64,000 nt of DNA from an uncultured Bacteroidales bacterium (GCA_910578275.1 CAJTPR010000007.1:1-64000); one strand, 5' to 3'. Positions 26,032 to 35,806 are shown, counted from the stretch's first letter. The notes: generated by a model from the sequence alone, not told the origin. Made by a program: numbers and translations.

Positions 26032-28020
26032 ATGAACGAACAGAACAATCAGGAACCTGTCGGAAACGGGCAAACGCAGGCTCCGCTCCAGGAAGAGGAA
26101 AAAGTGAACTTGAACCAATTGGAACGGATTGCCGTCCAGCAGAGGGAAGAAGCCCGGGAACAGGAAGACGAAAAGGCCTTGGAAGAATCCCATTCCGATG
26201 CCGAACCCGTGGCCGGAGTGCAGGACAGGAAATTGAGCGAAGCCGAGGAACAGGAACTTTCGGCCTTGGACCGCACCGCCTTGGTGGATCGTCTCGAGCA
26301 GCTCCATGATCAAGGGAAACTGGAAGATTCCAAGAACGTGGTGGCCCTGTTGCGTTTAAGATACAAGGAAAAGACCGGATTGGTCAAGAAGGAGGCCTTG
26401 GACAAGTTCCTGGAAGAAGGCGGTGAGAAGATCGACTTCCGTTTCGCCGACAAGGACGAAGAGCGCTTCGTGACCGTGAACCAGAAGATTCGTGAATACC
26501 ACCAGCGCAAGCGCGAGGAACAGGAAAAACTCATGGCCGACAACCTGGTCAGGAAACAGGAGTTGCTGGAACGTCTCAGGCAGTTGGTGGAAACCGATGA
26601 ACGTCCGCTCAAGGCCATCCACGACGACTTTGGCAAGTTGACCGAGAAATGGCGCGAGATAAGACCTATCGCCCGTGCCGAATCGAACAATTTGTGGCAG
26701 AACTATCACTTTTTGGTGGAAAAGTTCTTTGAGAAAGTGCGGCTCAACAACGAGTTCCGGGAACTGGACTACAAGAAGAACCTGGAGGAGAAAATGCAGT
26801 TGTGCGAAAAGGCCGAAAGCCTGTTGCTGGAGGAATCCATCGGCAAGGCTTCCAAGGAACTGCACGAACTTCACGACCGTTGGAAGGAAATCGGGCCGGT
26901 GGCGGCGGAAAAGAAAGACGAGATCTGGGAAAGGTTCAAGGCCGCTTCCGATGCCATAGCGCAGAAGCGGAAAGAATATTACGACAAGTTGCAGGCCGAA
27001 ATGGAACAGAATCTTCTGGCAAAACGCGGCTTGTGCGAAAAAGCCGAGGCGCTTCTGGCCCGGACTTGCCATAATGCCAAGGAATGGAACGCCTTGAACG
27101 ACGAGGTGGACGAACTGATGAAGCTTTGGAAAAGCATAGGACGTGCGCCCCAAGGCGACAATGACACCGTATGGGAAAGGTTCCGCGGCAGCTTGAACGC
27201 CTTTTTCGAGGAAAAGAAAGCCTTTTTCCGCAAGATCCGCGACGAGCAGAACAACAATTACAATTTGAAGGTGGATTTGTGTGCACGGGCGGAGAACATC
27301 GCCCGCGAACGTCAGGACTATCGTGCCGCCACGGCCGACTTGTTGAAGTTGCAGCAGGAATGGAAGACGATAGGGCAGGTTCCGTATCGTTTGTCGGAGA
27401 AGGTATGGAAACGTTTTCGTGCCGCTTGTGACGAGTTCTTCGAAAAGAAGGCCGGCTATTACCAGTCGATGCACGAAGGGGAGAATACCAACAAGGAAGC
27501 CAAGGAAGCCTTGATCGCCGAAGCCAAGGCCTTGGCGGTGGAAAGCCGTGAGGCCCTGTTGACGATGGTGAAAGAACTTCAACGCAAGTGGACGGAAATC
27601 GGTCATGTGCCGATGAAGGACAAGGACCGCCTGTATGCCGATTTCAGGGCGGCCATCGACGAGAAGTTCAAACTGTTCGGCCTCAGGCATGGCGGGTCGC
27701 GCGATTATTCCGAAATCAAGACTCCTGATGATGCCGTTTTGTTGAACAACAAGGATATATCACAACTCAAAAATCGTATCCAGCATCTGCGGAGCGACAT
27801 CACGCTTTGGGAAAACAACATGGGCTTCATTTCGCAGGCCAAGAGTTCGGACGTGTTGCGCAAGGAATTTGAAAACAAGATTCGTCGCGCCAAGGAAGAG
27901 CTGGCCTTGTTGGAAGCCAAGATGAAAATCATCAGGGAACGTCCCAAGGAACAGCCGGCCAGGCCGGAAGCCGAGGCCGGTTCCAAGGAACAGGCCCCGG
28001 TGCAAGGAGAAAACGCGTAG
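26032..28020 (+). CDS. DUF349 repeat protein
   Basis: A 662-residue, highly charged, largely helical cytoplasmic protein. Five DUF349 repeats can be recognised by their WxxI core: KWREIRPI, RWKEIGPV, LWKSIGRA, EWKTIGQV and KWTEIGHV, each followed by a W-x-F/Y helix. The N-terminal 90 residues and the last 30 (Pro/Glu/Ala-rich) look disordered. The function of this family is unknown in Bacteroidota. Its stop overlaps the trmD start by 1 bp, so expression is coupled to tRNA modification and mRNA-rescue genes. Confidence 0.88.
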   Translation: MNEQNNQEPVGNGQTQAPLQEEEKVNLNQLERIAVQQREEAREQEDEKALEESHSDAEPVAGVQDRKLSEAEEQELSALDRTALVDRLEQLHDQGKLEDSKNVVALLRLRYKEKTGLVKKEALDKFLEEGGEKIDFRFADKDEERFVTVNQKIREYHQRKREEQEKLMADNLVRKQELLERLRQLVETDERPLKAIHDDFGKLTEKWREIRPIARAESNNLWQNYHFLVEKFFEKVRLNNEFRELDYKKNLEEKMQLCEKAESLLLEESIGKASKELHELHDRWKEIGPVAAEKKDEIWERFKAASDAIAQKRKEYYDKLQAEMEQNLLAKRGLCEKAEALLARTCHNAKEWNALNDEVDELMKLWKSIGRAPQGDNDTVWERFRGSLNAFFEEKKAFFRKIRDEQNNNYNLKVDLCARAENIARERQDYRAATADLLKLQQEWKTIGQVPYRLSEKVWKRFRAACDEFFEKKAGYYQSMHEGENTNKEAKEALIAEAKALAVESREALLTMVKELQRKWTEIGHVPMKDKDRLYADFRAAIDEKFKLFGLRHGGSRDYSEIKTPDDAVLLNNKDISQLKNRIQHLRSDITLWENNMGFISQAKSSDVLRKEFENKIRRAKEELALLEAKMKIIRERPKEQPARPEAEAGSKEQAPVQGENA

Positions 28021-28724
28021 TGAGGATCGACATCATAAGTCTTTTTCCGGAAATGTTCGCGGGCTTCTTGGCCTCGTCCATTCCGGCGCGGGCCGTCAAG
28101 AAGGGGTTGCTCGAACTGGAATTGCACAATTTGCGCGATTACAGCACGAACCGGCATAAGTCGGTGGACGACTATCCCTACGGCGGCGGTGCGGGCATGG
28201 TCATCGGCATAGAGCCTGTCGATAAATGCATCTCCGCGCTCAAGGCGCAACGCGACTACGACGAGGTGATTTTCACCACCCCCGACGCTCCGGTACTCGA
28301 CCAGCCGGTGGCCAACCGGCTTTCGCTTTGCCGCAACATCATCGTCTTGTGCGGCCATTACAAGGGCGTGGACGAGCGGGTGCGGGAACATCTCGTGACG
28401 CGGGAGATTTCGATCGGCGACTACGTGCTTTCGGGCGGGGAACTGGCGGCGGCGGTAATCGCCGACGCGGTGATCCGTCTCGTCCCCGGCGTGCTGAACG
28501 ACGAGACGTCGGCCTTGAGCGATTCGTTCCAGGACGGCTTGCTTTCGCCGCCTGTCTATACGCGTCCCGAGGAATATAAGGGTTGGCGGGTGCCGGAAGT
28601 GCTGATGGGCGGCAACGACCGCCTCAAGGCCGAATGGCGTCATGAAAAGGCCTTGGAAAGGACAAAGGAAAGGAAACCATACTTATTAAACAATCAAGAT
28701 CATGGGAGCATTCAAAGCGTATGA
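28020..28724 (+). CDS. trmD: tRNA (guanine37-N1)-methyltransferase
   Basis: SPOUT-class enzyme that methylates G37 next to the anticodon and prevents +1 frameshifting. It is 234 residues, the usual size. The N-terminus is IDIISLFPEMF, then YPYGGGAGMV; the knot region is IIVLCGHYKGVDERV and ISIGDYVLSGGELAA, which bind SAM. The C-terminal domain has YTRPEEYKGWRVPEVL and the GNDRLKAEWR tRNA-contact segment. The start is GTG, sharing its G with the upstream TAG. The stop lies 23 bp inside the next gene. Confidence 0.96.
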   Translation: MRIDIISLFPEMFAGFLASSIPARAVKKGLLELELHNLRDYSTNRHKSVDDYPYGGGAGMVIGIEPVDKCISALKAQRDYDEVIFTTPDAPVLDQPVANRLSLCRNIIVLCGHYKGVDERVREHLVTREISIGDYVLSGGELAAAVIADAVIRLVPGVLNDETSALSDSFQDGLLSPPVYTRPEEYKGWRVPEVLMGGNDRLKAEWRHEKALERTKERKPYLLNNQDHGSIQSV

Positions 28725-30051
28725 CATACGAGGCGTCTACGGTCGGGACTTCGACAAGGACGACGTTTACAAGATCGGCTATTTCCTGCCGGAATTGCTT
28801 GATACCAAGAAAATACTGGTGGGACGCGACGTGCGTGAGTCTTCTCCTGAAATCTTCGCCTGGTTTTGCAAGGGCGCCGAAGACGCCGGCGCGGACATCC
28901 ATGATTTGGGCATCTGCACGACACCGATGGTTTATTGGGCCACGGCGCAATACGGTTTCAAGGCTTCGGTCATGATTACCGCCTCCCACAATCCCAAGGA
29001 ATACAACGGTCTCAAGATTTCGCGCGAAAACGCCTTGCCCGTAGGGTTCGACACCGGACTGGGCGAATTGGAGCGTTGGTTGAAAGAACGCGTCGTGTTG
29101 CCTCGCGGAGAAAAGGGCAAGACCGTCGCTTTCGACAAGAAGTCCGATTACATGGCTTTCCAGAAGCAATGGGTGAACCCGGACATCGACTATCTCAAGA
29201 TAGCCGTGGATTGCAGCAACGGCATGGCGTCCTTGTTCGTGCACGACCTGCTCGGAAACAAGCCGGCTTATATCTTCGACACGCTCGACGGCACTTTCCC
29301 CAATCACGAGGCCAATCCTCTCGATCCTGAGAACATCAAGGACATATGTCGTCTGGTACGGGAGACAAAGGTCGACATAGGCGTCATCTTCGACGGGGAT
29401 GCCGACCGGGTGATGTTCGTGGATGAAAACGCCCGTTTTATTTCGCCCGACCTCATGATTGCCGTCCTGGGCGATTATTTCCTGAAGGAAAAAGGCTTGC
29501 GAGGCAAGGTCTTGCAGGACATCCGTACTTCCAAGTCGGTACGGACCTATGTGGAATCCTTGGGCGGGACGATGGAGATGTGGCGTGTGGGAAGGGCCTA
29601 TGCCGCCTTGAAACTGCGCGAGATAGACGGGGTATATGGCGGTGAATTGGCCGGGCACTATTATTTCCGCGACTTCAACTATTCCGATTCGGGTCTTATG
29701 GCTTGCAGCCTGCTGTTGGGCATCTTTGCCGGTTTCAAGCGTCGCGGCGTGAAGGTATCGGAAGTGATTTCGTCCATTGCCACTTATGCCAATTCGGGTG
29801 AAGTGAATTTCAAGTTGGACAACAAGCAGCAGGCCATGGAAGCCTTGCGTGAACATTTCGTCGCAGAGGAGGAACCGCAGGCTTTCTACGACTTCGACGG
29901 ATACCGCATCGAATTCAAGGAATGGTGGTTCAATGTCAGGCCGTCGAATACCGAACCTTATCTGAGGCTTATCATGGAGGCTTCTTCGTCCGCTCTTTTG
30001 GAAGAAAAGCTCGCCGTGGCCAAGGAAATCATAGAAAAATGCCGCGTTTAA
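28702..30051 (+). CDS. Phosphomannomutase/phosphoglucomutase
   Basis: Alpha-D-phosphohexomutase interconverting hexose 6- and 1-phosphates. The 449-residue product has all four family loops: the catalytic Ser in MITASHNPKEYNG, the metal loop DGDADR, the sugar loop GGELAGHYYFRD, and the phosphate loop RPSNTEPYLRL. Residue choice fits the bifunctional mannose/glucose enzymes used for GDP-mannose and LPS precursors, and manC is encoded 5 kb away. ATG 28702 (MGAFKAYDIRG) gives the family N-terminus and overlaps trmD by 23 bp. Confidence 0.93.
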   Translation: MGAFKAYDIRGVYGRDFDKDDVYKIGYFLPELLDTKKILVGRDVRESSPEIFAWFCKGAEDAGADIHDLGICTTPMVYWATAQYGFKASVMITASHNPKEYNGLKISRENALPVGFDTGLGELERWLKERVVLPRGEKGKTVAFDKKSDYMAFQKQWVNPDIDYLKIAVDCSNGMASLFVHDLLGNKPAYIFDTLDGTFPNHEANPLDPENIKDICRLVRETKVDIGVIFDGDADRVMFVDENARFISPDLMIAVLGDYFLKEKGLRGKVLQDIRTSKSVRTYVESLGGTMEMWRVGRAYAALKLREIDGVYGGELAGHYYFRDFNYSDSGLMACSLLLGIFAGFKRRGVKVSEVISSIATYANSGEVNFKLDNKQQAMEALREHFVAEEEPQAFYDFDGYRIEFKEWWFNVRPSNTEPYLRLIMEASSSALLEEKLAVAKEIIEKCRV

Positions 30052-30491
30052 AGTCAGACGTCCGTATAAGGAACAAGAAAGCCGAGTACCAGTTCTTCCT
30101 CATAGACCGGTACACGGCGGGCATCGTGCTCACCGGCACCGAGATCAAATCGATCCGGGCGGGCAAGGCCAGCGTGGGGGAGGCTTTCTGCGTGTTCCTG
30201 GGAAGTGAACTTTTCATCAAGAACATGTACGTGGCCGAATACAGCCACGGGTCGGCGTTCAACCATGAGCCGCGCCGCGACAGGAAGTTGTTGCTCAACA
30301 AGCGGGAATTGCGCAAGTTGCAGGGCAAGCTAAAGGAAAAAGGGCTCACGATCATTCCCGTGGTACTTTTCATCGACGAAAACGGTCGCGCCAAGGTGGA
30401 AATCGCCCTTGCCAAAGGCAAGAAACTTTACGACAAGCGTGAAACGTTGAAGGAAAAGGACATCAAGCGGCAAATGGCGCGGGAAGAGTAA
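30039..30491 (+). CDS. smpB: SsrA-binding protein
   Basis: Binds tmRNA and brings it to stalled ribosomes. The 150-residue product has the OB-fold core: RNKKAEYQFFLIDRYTAGIVLTGTEIKSIRAGKASV, then FNHEPRRDRKLLLNKREL, and the basic C-terminal tail KKLYDKRETLKEKDIKRQMAREE that enters the mRNA channel. ATG 30039 lies 13 bp inside the end of the mutase gene. The upstream frame back to 29922 is a shadow of that gene. It converges on the radical SAM gene with a 4-bp gap. Confidence 0.96.
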   Translation: MPRLKSDVRIRNKKAEYQFFLIDRYTAGIVLTGTEIKSIRAGKASVGEAFCVFLGSELFIKNMYVAEYSHGSAFNHEPRRDRKLLLNKRELRKLQGKLKEKGLTIIPVVLFIDENGRAKVEIALAKGKKLYDKRETLKEKDIKRQMAREE

Positions 30492-30495
30492 GGGT

Positions 30496-31515
30496 TCACC
30501 TTATATCGTAGTTCATCGTCTTGCTGCGGTTCTTGTGCCGTCCCGGATCCAGCCCGAAAATGACGCGGAGCATGGTGCCGACCCGGTGCGTGCGACGGCA
30601 ATATTGCCGGAAATCTTCCTTGTGAGGGTCGAGTTCGGGCCATTCCTTGCAGGGAGCCATGTATAGGAGCGGCAGGTCGTCGGCGATGTGGTTGGTGGTG
30701 TCCGTGACGGTTGTCCCGTCCACGGAGGCGAGGTTCTCCTTGGAAGGATATATGCACCTTGCTCCGTGTTTCCGGCAGAATTCCACGACGGGTGGCATGT
30801 ATCGTCCGTAATGTTCCAGTATCTTCTTCTTGGAGAAATTGCGATAGTCGCTTTCGCCTATGCATTGGACAGGCCGTATCTGGACGATGTCGGGGACCAC
30901 GTCCGAAAAGACGGTTCCCAGCAGCGGGAGATCCTGCATGTTGTCCTCGTTGACGGTATAGTTGAAACGGATCTGGAATCGCGGGTGCTTTTCGCGTACG
31001 GATGCCAGGCTTCTGGTCAAATCCAGGAATTTTTCGAACCGGGCGCCGGGCATCATCGATTCGTACACGTCGGCGGAAAGTCCGTGGGCGGAGACGGTGA
31101 TTTCGTCGAGTCCCGTTTCCACGAGCCGTTCCAGCCTTTCGGCGGTCAGCAATTGTCCATTGGTAGTGAGCGAAATGTAAGGAACGCCTTTTTTCTTGGC
31201 TTCGGCCACGATTCCTTCCAATCCGGAAAAAAGCGTCGGCTCCGCCCCGCAGCCGATTTGCAATTTGCGCACGGCAGGAAACACGTTGCGGGAGATGGCG
31301 GCCAAGTCATCTTCGCTCATGCGGCCGCCCGACTTGCGGCGATGGTTTTCATCGCTGAAATAGCACATGCGGCAGCGCAGGTTGCAGGCCATGACCGGAT
31401 CCAGGTCCAAGACCGCGTAACGCCGTCTGCCCAGGTGCAAGAGCAGCAATGCCAGCAATTTCACGCGCGGGCTGCGGATCTTGCCGTACAGTTTCTGCAA
31501 GGTATAGATATTCAT
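30496..31515 (-). CDS. Radical SAM protein of unknown substrate
   Basis: A 339-residue radical SAM enzyme. The [4Fe-4S] motif is Cys44, Cys48, Cys51 in ACNLRCRMCYF. LQIGCGAEPTLF is the SAM-contact GGE-like segment, and YISLTTNGQLL and ITVSAHGL continue the TIM barrel. The C-terminal third has only scattered Cys (CRKHGARC, APCKEW, YCRRT), possibly one auxiliary cluster but not a clean SPASM motif. The first 35 residues are hydrophobic and basic (LLALLLLHLGRRR), perhaps membrane-associated. It follows clpC by 11 bp and is probably co-transcribed; no peptide substrate gene is visible nearby. Confidence 0.86.
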   Translation of the reverse strand: MNIYTLQKLYGKIRSPRVKLLALLLLHLGRRRYAVLDLDPVMACNLRCRMCYFSDENHRRKSGGRMSEDDLAAISRNVFPAVRKLQIGCGAEPTLFSGLEGIVAEAKKKGVPYISLTTNGQLLTAERLERLVETGLDEITVSAHGLSADVYESMMPGARFEKFLDLTRSLASVREKHPRFQIRFNYTVNEDNMQDLPLLGTVFSDVVPDIVQIRPVQCIGESDYRNFSKKKILEHYGRYMPPVVEFCRKHGARCIYPSKENLASVDGTTVTDTTNHIADDLPLLYMAPCKEWPELDPHKEDFRQYCRRTHRVGTMLRVIFGLDPGRHKNRSKTMNYDIR

Positions 31516-31526
31516 CCGCCCGATCC

Positions 31527-34142
31527 TTAGCCTATGGTGACGGACAGTTTTTCCGCGTCCTTTTCGTGCGCCACTTTCACCGTCTTGCCTTCCGGCACGC
31601 CGCCTTTGACAAGCAGTTCGGCCAGTTCGTCCTCGATGTAGTGTTCGATGCAGCGGCGCAACGGGCGTGCGCCCAAGTCGGGATCCCAGCCTTTTTCCAT
31701 CAGGAATTCCTTGGCCTCGTCGCTCAGTTGCAGGCACGAGTCCATCTTGGCCAGGCGTTCGCGCAATTTTCCCAACTCGATGTCTATGATCTTGAAGATG
31801 TTTTCCTTGCTGAGGTTGTTGAACACCAGTATGTCGTCGATGCGGTTCAGGAATTCGGGCGCGAAATGGCGTTTGAGCGCCTTGTCGATGATGCTTCGTT
31901 CCCAATCGCCCTTTCCGGCCTCCTTGGCGGCGGTCTGGAAGCCCACGCCCGAACCGAATTCGCGCAATTGACGCGAGCCGAGGTTGGAGGTCATGATGAT
32001 GATGGTGTTCTTGAAGTCGACCTTGCGCCCCAGTCCGTCGGTCAGTTGTCCGTCGTCCAATACTTGCAGGAGCAGGTTGAAGATGTCGGGATGCGCCTTC
32101 TCTATTTCATCGAACAAGACGATGGAATAGGGCTTGCGTCTTACCTTTTCGGTCAATTGCCCGCCGTCTTCGTATCCCACGTAGCCCGGAGGCGAGCCGA
32201 TAAGGCGCGAGACGTCGAATTTTTCCATGTATTCGCTCATGTCCACCCGGATCAGCGCACTTTCGGAATGGAACATGTATCTGGCAAGGCATTTGGCAAG
32301 ATAGGTCTTTCCCACACCCGTGGGGCCGAGGAAGATGAAACTTCCGATAGGGCGCGAGGGGTCTTTGAGGCCGGTCCGGTTGCGGCGGATGGCGCGTACC
32401 AGCTTGTGGATGGCTTCGTCTTGTCCTATTACCTGGTCTTCCAGGACATCTTCCATGCGCAGGAGTTGTTCCATCTCGTTCTGCGCCACTTTCTGCAACG
32501 GAACCCCCGACATCATCGCCACCACGTCCGTCACGTCTTCTTCGGTCACTTCAGGGCGGTTTTCCTGGTTTTCCTGTTCCCATTGCCGCGTTTCGTCTTC
32601 CAGCGTCTTTTGCATCGAACCCATCTCGTCGCGCAACTTGGCGGCTTCCTCGAACCGCTGGTTCTTGATGGCTGCCACCATTTCCTGCTTGGTCTTGGCT
32701 ATGTCTTCTTCCAGTCGCGTGATGGCGGCAGGTATGTCGGTCCGGGCCAGATGAACCTTGGCACCGGCCTCGTCCAGGGCGTCGATGGCCTTGTCGGGCA
32801 AGACGCGATCGGTGATGTAGCGGTCGGTGAGCTCGATGCAGGCTTTCAAGGCGGCTTCGCCGAAGCGGACCATGTGGTGGTCCTCGTAGCGCCCCTTTAT
32901 ATTGTGCAGTATTTCAAGCGTTTCTTCCTTGGAGGTGGCTTCCACCAGCACTTTCTGGAAACGGCGTTCCAACGCGCCGTCTTTTTCGATGCTTTGACGG
33001 TATTCGTCCAAGGTCGTGGCTCCGATGCATTGGATTTCGCCCCGGGCCAAGGCGGGTTTGAACATGTTGGAAGCGTCCAGCGCGCCGGCCGTGTTGCCCG
33101 CGCCCACGATGGTATGGATTTCGTCTATGAAGACGATCACTTCGGGATGCTTCTGCAATTCGTTGATGATGGCTTTCATGCGTTCCTCGAACTGCCCGCG
33201 ATACTTGGTGCCCGCCACCACGGAGGCGATGTCGAGCGTGAGGATGCGCTTGTTCTTGAGGCTGTGCGGTACCTTGTGGTCGGCGATCCGTTGCGCCAGG
33301 CCTTCGGCGATGGCGGATTTGCCCACGCCCGGATCGCCGATGAGGATGGGATTGTTCTTTTTCCTGCGGCTGAGGATCTGTATGATCCGGTCCAGTTCCT
33401 TTTGGCGGCCTACCACGGGGTCGAGCAACTTTTCGACGGCGGCGCGGGTGAGGTCCTTGCCGAAATTGTCCAGCACGGGCGTGTCGGTCTTGGAGTTGGC
33501 TGCCTTGGGCGTGTCGGTCTGCGCGGCGTCCATGCCTTTCCTTGCACCTCTTTCCTCGCCGTATTCGTGCATGCCGATGCCTTCTTCCATGCCGGAAGGC
33601 GTCGCGCCAGCCGTGGAAGAGGTCCTGCCTGGATCGTCGGACGTGCCCGTCTCGTCAAGGCTTTGCCCGGCACGGATGCCGGTTTCGGTGATCCGTTCCT
33701 TTTGCAGGAGCGCGCTGATATTCCCGTAATCGAGGCCGGCGGTGTTGAGGATGCCCGTGATCAGGCCGGAATCGTTCTTGAGGATGGCCAGCAGCGCGTG
33801 TTCGGCTTCCACTTGGTCTTGTCCGAAGCGCAGGCTTTCCAGATACATCACCTTTATCATCCGGTCCAGTTGGCCGTTGACGGGCAGGTTCCTCTCGGCA
33901 CGGTCTCCGGATTCGTTCCCGTTGTCCCGCACGGCGGGCCGTATGGCGTCTTCGATGCGTTTGCGCAGGGTCTGCGCTTCCAGTCCGTATTGCGACATCA
34001 GCCTTGCGGCCCTGTTGTCGCCGTGACGCAGCATGCCCAGCACCACGTGTTCCACGCCCACGTAGTCGTTGCCGATGCGGCCGGCTTCTTCCGTGCTGTA
34101 GTTCAATATGGTCTTTAAAGTGTCTGAAATGTTGATTTCCAT
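31527..34142 (-). CDS. clpC: ATP-dependent Clp protease ATP-binding subunit ClpC
   Basis: AAA+ unfoldase that feeds ClpP. It is 871 residues. In order: an N-domain with two Clp repeats (about 1-145), a Ser/Thr/Gly-rich linker, AAA-1 with Walker A GDPGVGKSA (Lys275), a short middle domain with a UVR motif (FEEAAKLRDEM), and AAA-2 with Walker A GPTGVGKTY (Lys612) and a C-terminal D2-small domain. The linker is longer than in Bacillus ClpC. An upstream in-frame ATG adds 9 residues, but ATG 34142 gives the family N-terminus. It has a good promoter and leads into the radical SAM gene. No ClpP is nearby. Confidence 0.95.
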   Translation of the reverse strand: MEINISDTLKTILNYSTEEAGRIGNDYVGVEHVVLGMLRHGDNRAARLMSQYGLEAQTLRKRIEDAIRPAVRDNGNESGDRAERNLPVNGQLDRMIKVMYLESLRFGQDQVEAEHALLAILKNDSGLITGILNTAGLDYGNISALLQKERITETGIRAGQSLDETGTSDDPGRTSSTAGATPSGMEEGIGMHEYGEERGARKGMDAAQTDTPKAANSKTDTPVLDNFGKDLTRAAVEKLLDPVVGRQKELDRIIQILSRRKKNNPILIGDPGVGKSAIAEGLAQRIADHKVPHSLKNKRILTLDIASVVAGTKYRGQFEERMKAIINELQKHPEVIVFIDEIHTIVGAGNTAGALDASNMFKPALARGEIQCIGATTLDEYRQSIEKDGALERRFQKVLVEATSKEETLEILHNIKGRYEDHHMVRFGEAALKACIELTDRYITDRVLPDKAIDALDEAGAKVHLARTDIPAAITRLEEDIAKTKQEMVAAIKNQRFEEAAKLRDEMGSMQKTLEDETRQWEQENQENRPEVTEEDVTDVVAMMSGVPLQKVAQNEMEQLLRMEDVLEDQVIGQDEAIHKLVRAIRRNRTGLKDPSRPIGSFIFLGPTGVGKTYLAKCLARYMFHSESALIRVDMSEYMEKFDVSRLIGSPPGYVGYEDGGQLTEKVRRKPYSIVLFDEIEKAHPDIFNLLLQVLDDGQLTDGLGRKVDFKNTIIIMTSNLGSRQLREFGSGVGFQTAAKEAGKGDWERSIIDKALKRHFAPEFLNRIDDILVFNNLSKENIFKIIDIELGKLRERLAKMDSCLQLSDEAKEFLMEKGWDPDLGARPLRRCIEHYIEDELAELLVKGGVPEGKTVKVAHEKDAEKLSVTIG

Positions 34143-34206
34143 TTTTTGGCCTTTCTTGTTCCGCCGCAAGGGTAGGAACGTCGAATGTTCCGGACGGCGA
34201 AACCTA

Positions 34207-34237
34207 CAAATTTAGGGGTTTTTGCGGAGTGTGCAAT
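34207..34237 (-). promoter_or_regulatory. Promoter of clpC
   Basis: On the - strand ATTG, 19 bp, then TAAATTTG. The -7 is exact, the -33 has one mismatch, and the leader would be about 60 nt. Confidence 0.62.
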
Positions 34238-34262
34238 TTTCGTGCCAGTGAAAAATACGGCT

Positions 34263-35465
34263 TTATGACAGTTTGCGTTTCATGAAAAAATGGCGGGTGA
34301 AGAAGACCAGCAGGAGGAAACCTGCCAATTGGGAGGCGGCGGTGAGCAGGAAAGCCGCCGCGTAGCCCGAATGTTCGAGCACCAGGCCGCCGGAGAGGAT
34401 GCCCAGTCCCATTCCCGTATCCCAGGAGGTGAGTATCGAGGAATTGGCCGTGCCCCGTTGGTCGTTGCGCGCGGTGGCGATGAACATGTTCAGGAATGCC
34501 GGATACATGCGTCCGTTGCCCAGGCCGATGAGCAAGGCCGAGACGTAATAGGACCATACGCCGGGCGACAAGGCGAAGAGCGCGTAGCCCACCGTGCTGA
34601 CGGCGGCGCCTTCCATGGCGTTTTGCGTCAGCTTGCCCGCCCGCAGCGCCTTCGCCCCGAACAGGCGGGAGACGATGAGCCCCGTCGAGAGAAGCGTGAA
34701 AAAGAAGCCGGTGCCTTCGGTGATGCCCAAGGATTCCTTTCCGTAGATAGCCACGTAGTTGCTCAGCAAACCCCAGCAAAGTCCGAAAAGCATGATGTTC
34801 AAAGCCAACAGCCAGGCTCGGGTCAGGAAAAAGTGGTCCATGCCCAGGCGCGGCTTGTCCTTCACGGGTTTGCGGACGGGATGCCTTACCGAAGACGCGC
34901 AGCAAAGGCCGGCCAAGGCCAGCACGAGGGCGATCCAGAACAAGAAGGAGAAATCGCCGGTGGCGGAGTATATCCAGATGCCCGTGGAGGGCGCGAAGGC
35001 CATGGCCAGATTGTTGCTCAGCCCGTAGAACCCGATGCCCTCGTTGCGGCGCGAGGAGGGCAGCACGTCGATGGCCACGGTGCTGTTGGCCACCGTGGCT
35101 GCCCCGAAAGGCAGGCCGTGCAGCGTCCTGACGATGGCGAACAGCAATAGCGAACTTGCCGCCAGATAGCCGGGAAAACAGATGAAAAAGGCCGAGAAGC
35201 AGATTGTCAGCACTTTTTTCCGGTCGAAACTGTCCACGATGAATCCGCTGAAAGGCCTTACCGCCAAGGCGGCCAGCACGTAACCCGACAGCACGAGCCC
35301 GATCGTGTCCTTGTCGGCATGGAAACGGGCGTCGAGGTAGATCGGCAGCAGGGGAGCCAGGATATAGAAGGCGAAATACAAAAGGAAGTTGGATCCGAGG
35401 GTCTTTATGTACTCCTTGTTCCAGAGCCGTTCCGAAGGTCTCGGGTCGTTCAAGTTCGTTGTCAT
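34263..35465 (-). CDS. Major facilitator superfamily transporter
   Basis: A 400-residue permease with about twelve predicted membrane segments in two halves joined by a basic loop (VRHPVRKPVKDKPR, about 192-205). The loop-2/3 motif reads GFIVDSFDRKKV, the MFS D-R/K-x-G-R/K-type signature in variant form. It most resembles drug or sugar exporters of the YfcJ/AraJ sort; the substrate cannot be told. The frame opens at 35558, but ATG 35465 lies just after a -7 box. It is upstream of clpC, which has its own promoter. Confidence 0.88.
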   Translation of the reverse strand: MTTNLNDPRPSERLWNKEYIKTLGSNFLLYFAFYILAPLLPIYLDARFHADKDTIGLVLSGYVLAALAVRPFSGFIVDSFDRKKVLTICFSAFFICFPGYLAASSLLLFAIVRTLHGLPFGAATVANSTVAIDVLPSSRRNEGIGFYGLSNNLAMAFAPSTGIWIYSATGDFSFLFWIALVLALAGLCCASSVRHPVRKPVKDKPRLGMDHFFLTRAWLLALNIMLFGLCWGLLSNYVAIYGKESLGITEGTGFFFTLLSTGLIVSRLFGAKALRAGKLTQNAMEGAAVSTVGYALFALSPGVWSYYVSALLIGLGNGRMYPAFLNMFIATARNDQRGTANSSILTSWDTGMGLGILSGGLVLEHSGYAAAFLLTAASQLAGFLLLVFFTRHFFMKRKLS

Positions 35466-35476
35466 GATTCGGGTTG

Positions 35477-35484
35477 CAAAAATA
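35477..35484 (-). promoter_or_regulatory. -7 box of the MFS gene
   Basis: TATTTTTG on the - strand, 11 bp before the ATG. No good -33 element. Confidence 0.45.
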
Positions 35485-35806
35485 GCGTTTCTTGCCGTCT
35501 TTCCTCGGAATGCCGTTTCCATCGTCGACACATGAGATGCGAACGATGCGCTTGCCACTTCGGCTCCGTATGATACGTTGATGATGGTCGCTGTGGGACG
35601 CTGATCCTTCTCAATTCGGTATCTGCAGGCGGGTCGAAGGTTGCTTGCCCCGGCCGGTATCCGGCTCGGGTGGGTTCGTGTCTTTCATGATGCCGGCATG
35701 CTTGGCTCACTCCGTATTCCTTTTGTGTGATTTACGGAAAATCATGAAAAGAGTCGAGAATTCCATGCTGTCCGTTTGTTTCCCGTTTCCCCTTGCTGTC
35801 CCCATT
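35485..35806. other. Intergenic stretch without a gene
   Basis: About 320 bp between the divergent MFS and gyrA genes. The short open frames here have no family features, and no strong repeat is seen until the gyrA promoter region. Confidence 0.5.

Noticed and set aside
31449..34118. 889-codon open frame on the + strand
   Set aside because: It is antisense to clpC, which has full AAA+ motifs. The frame is a by-product of GC-rich codon use.
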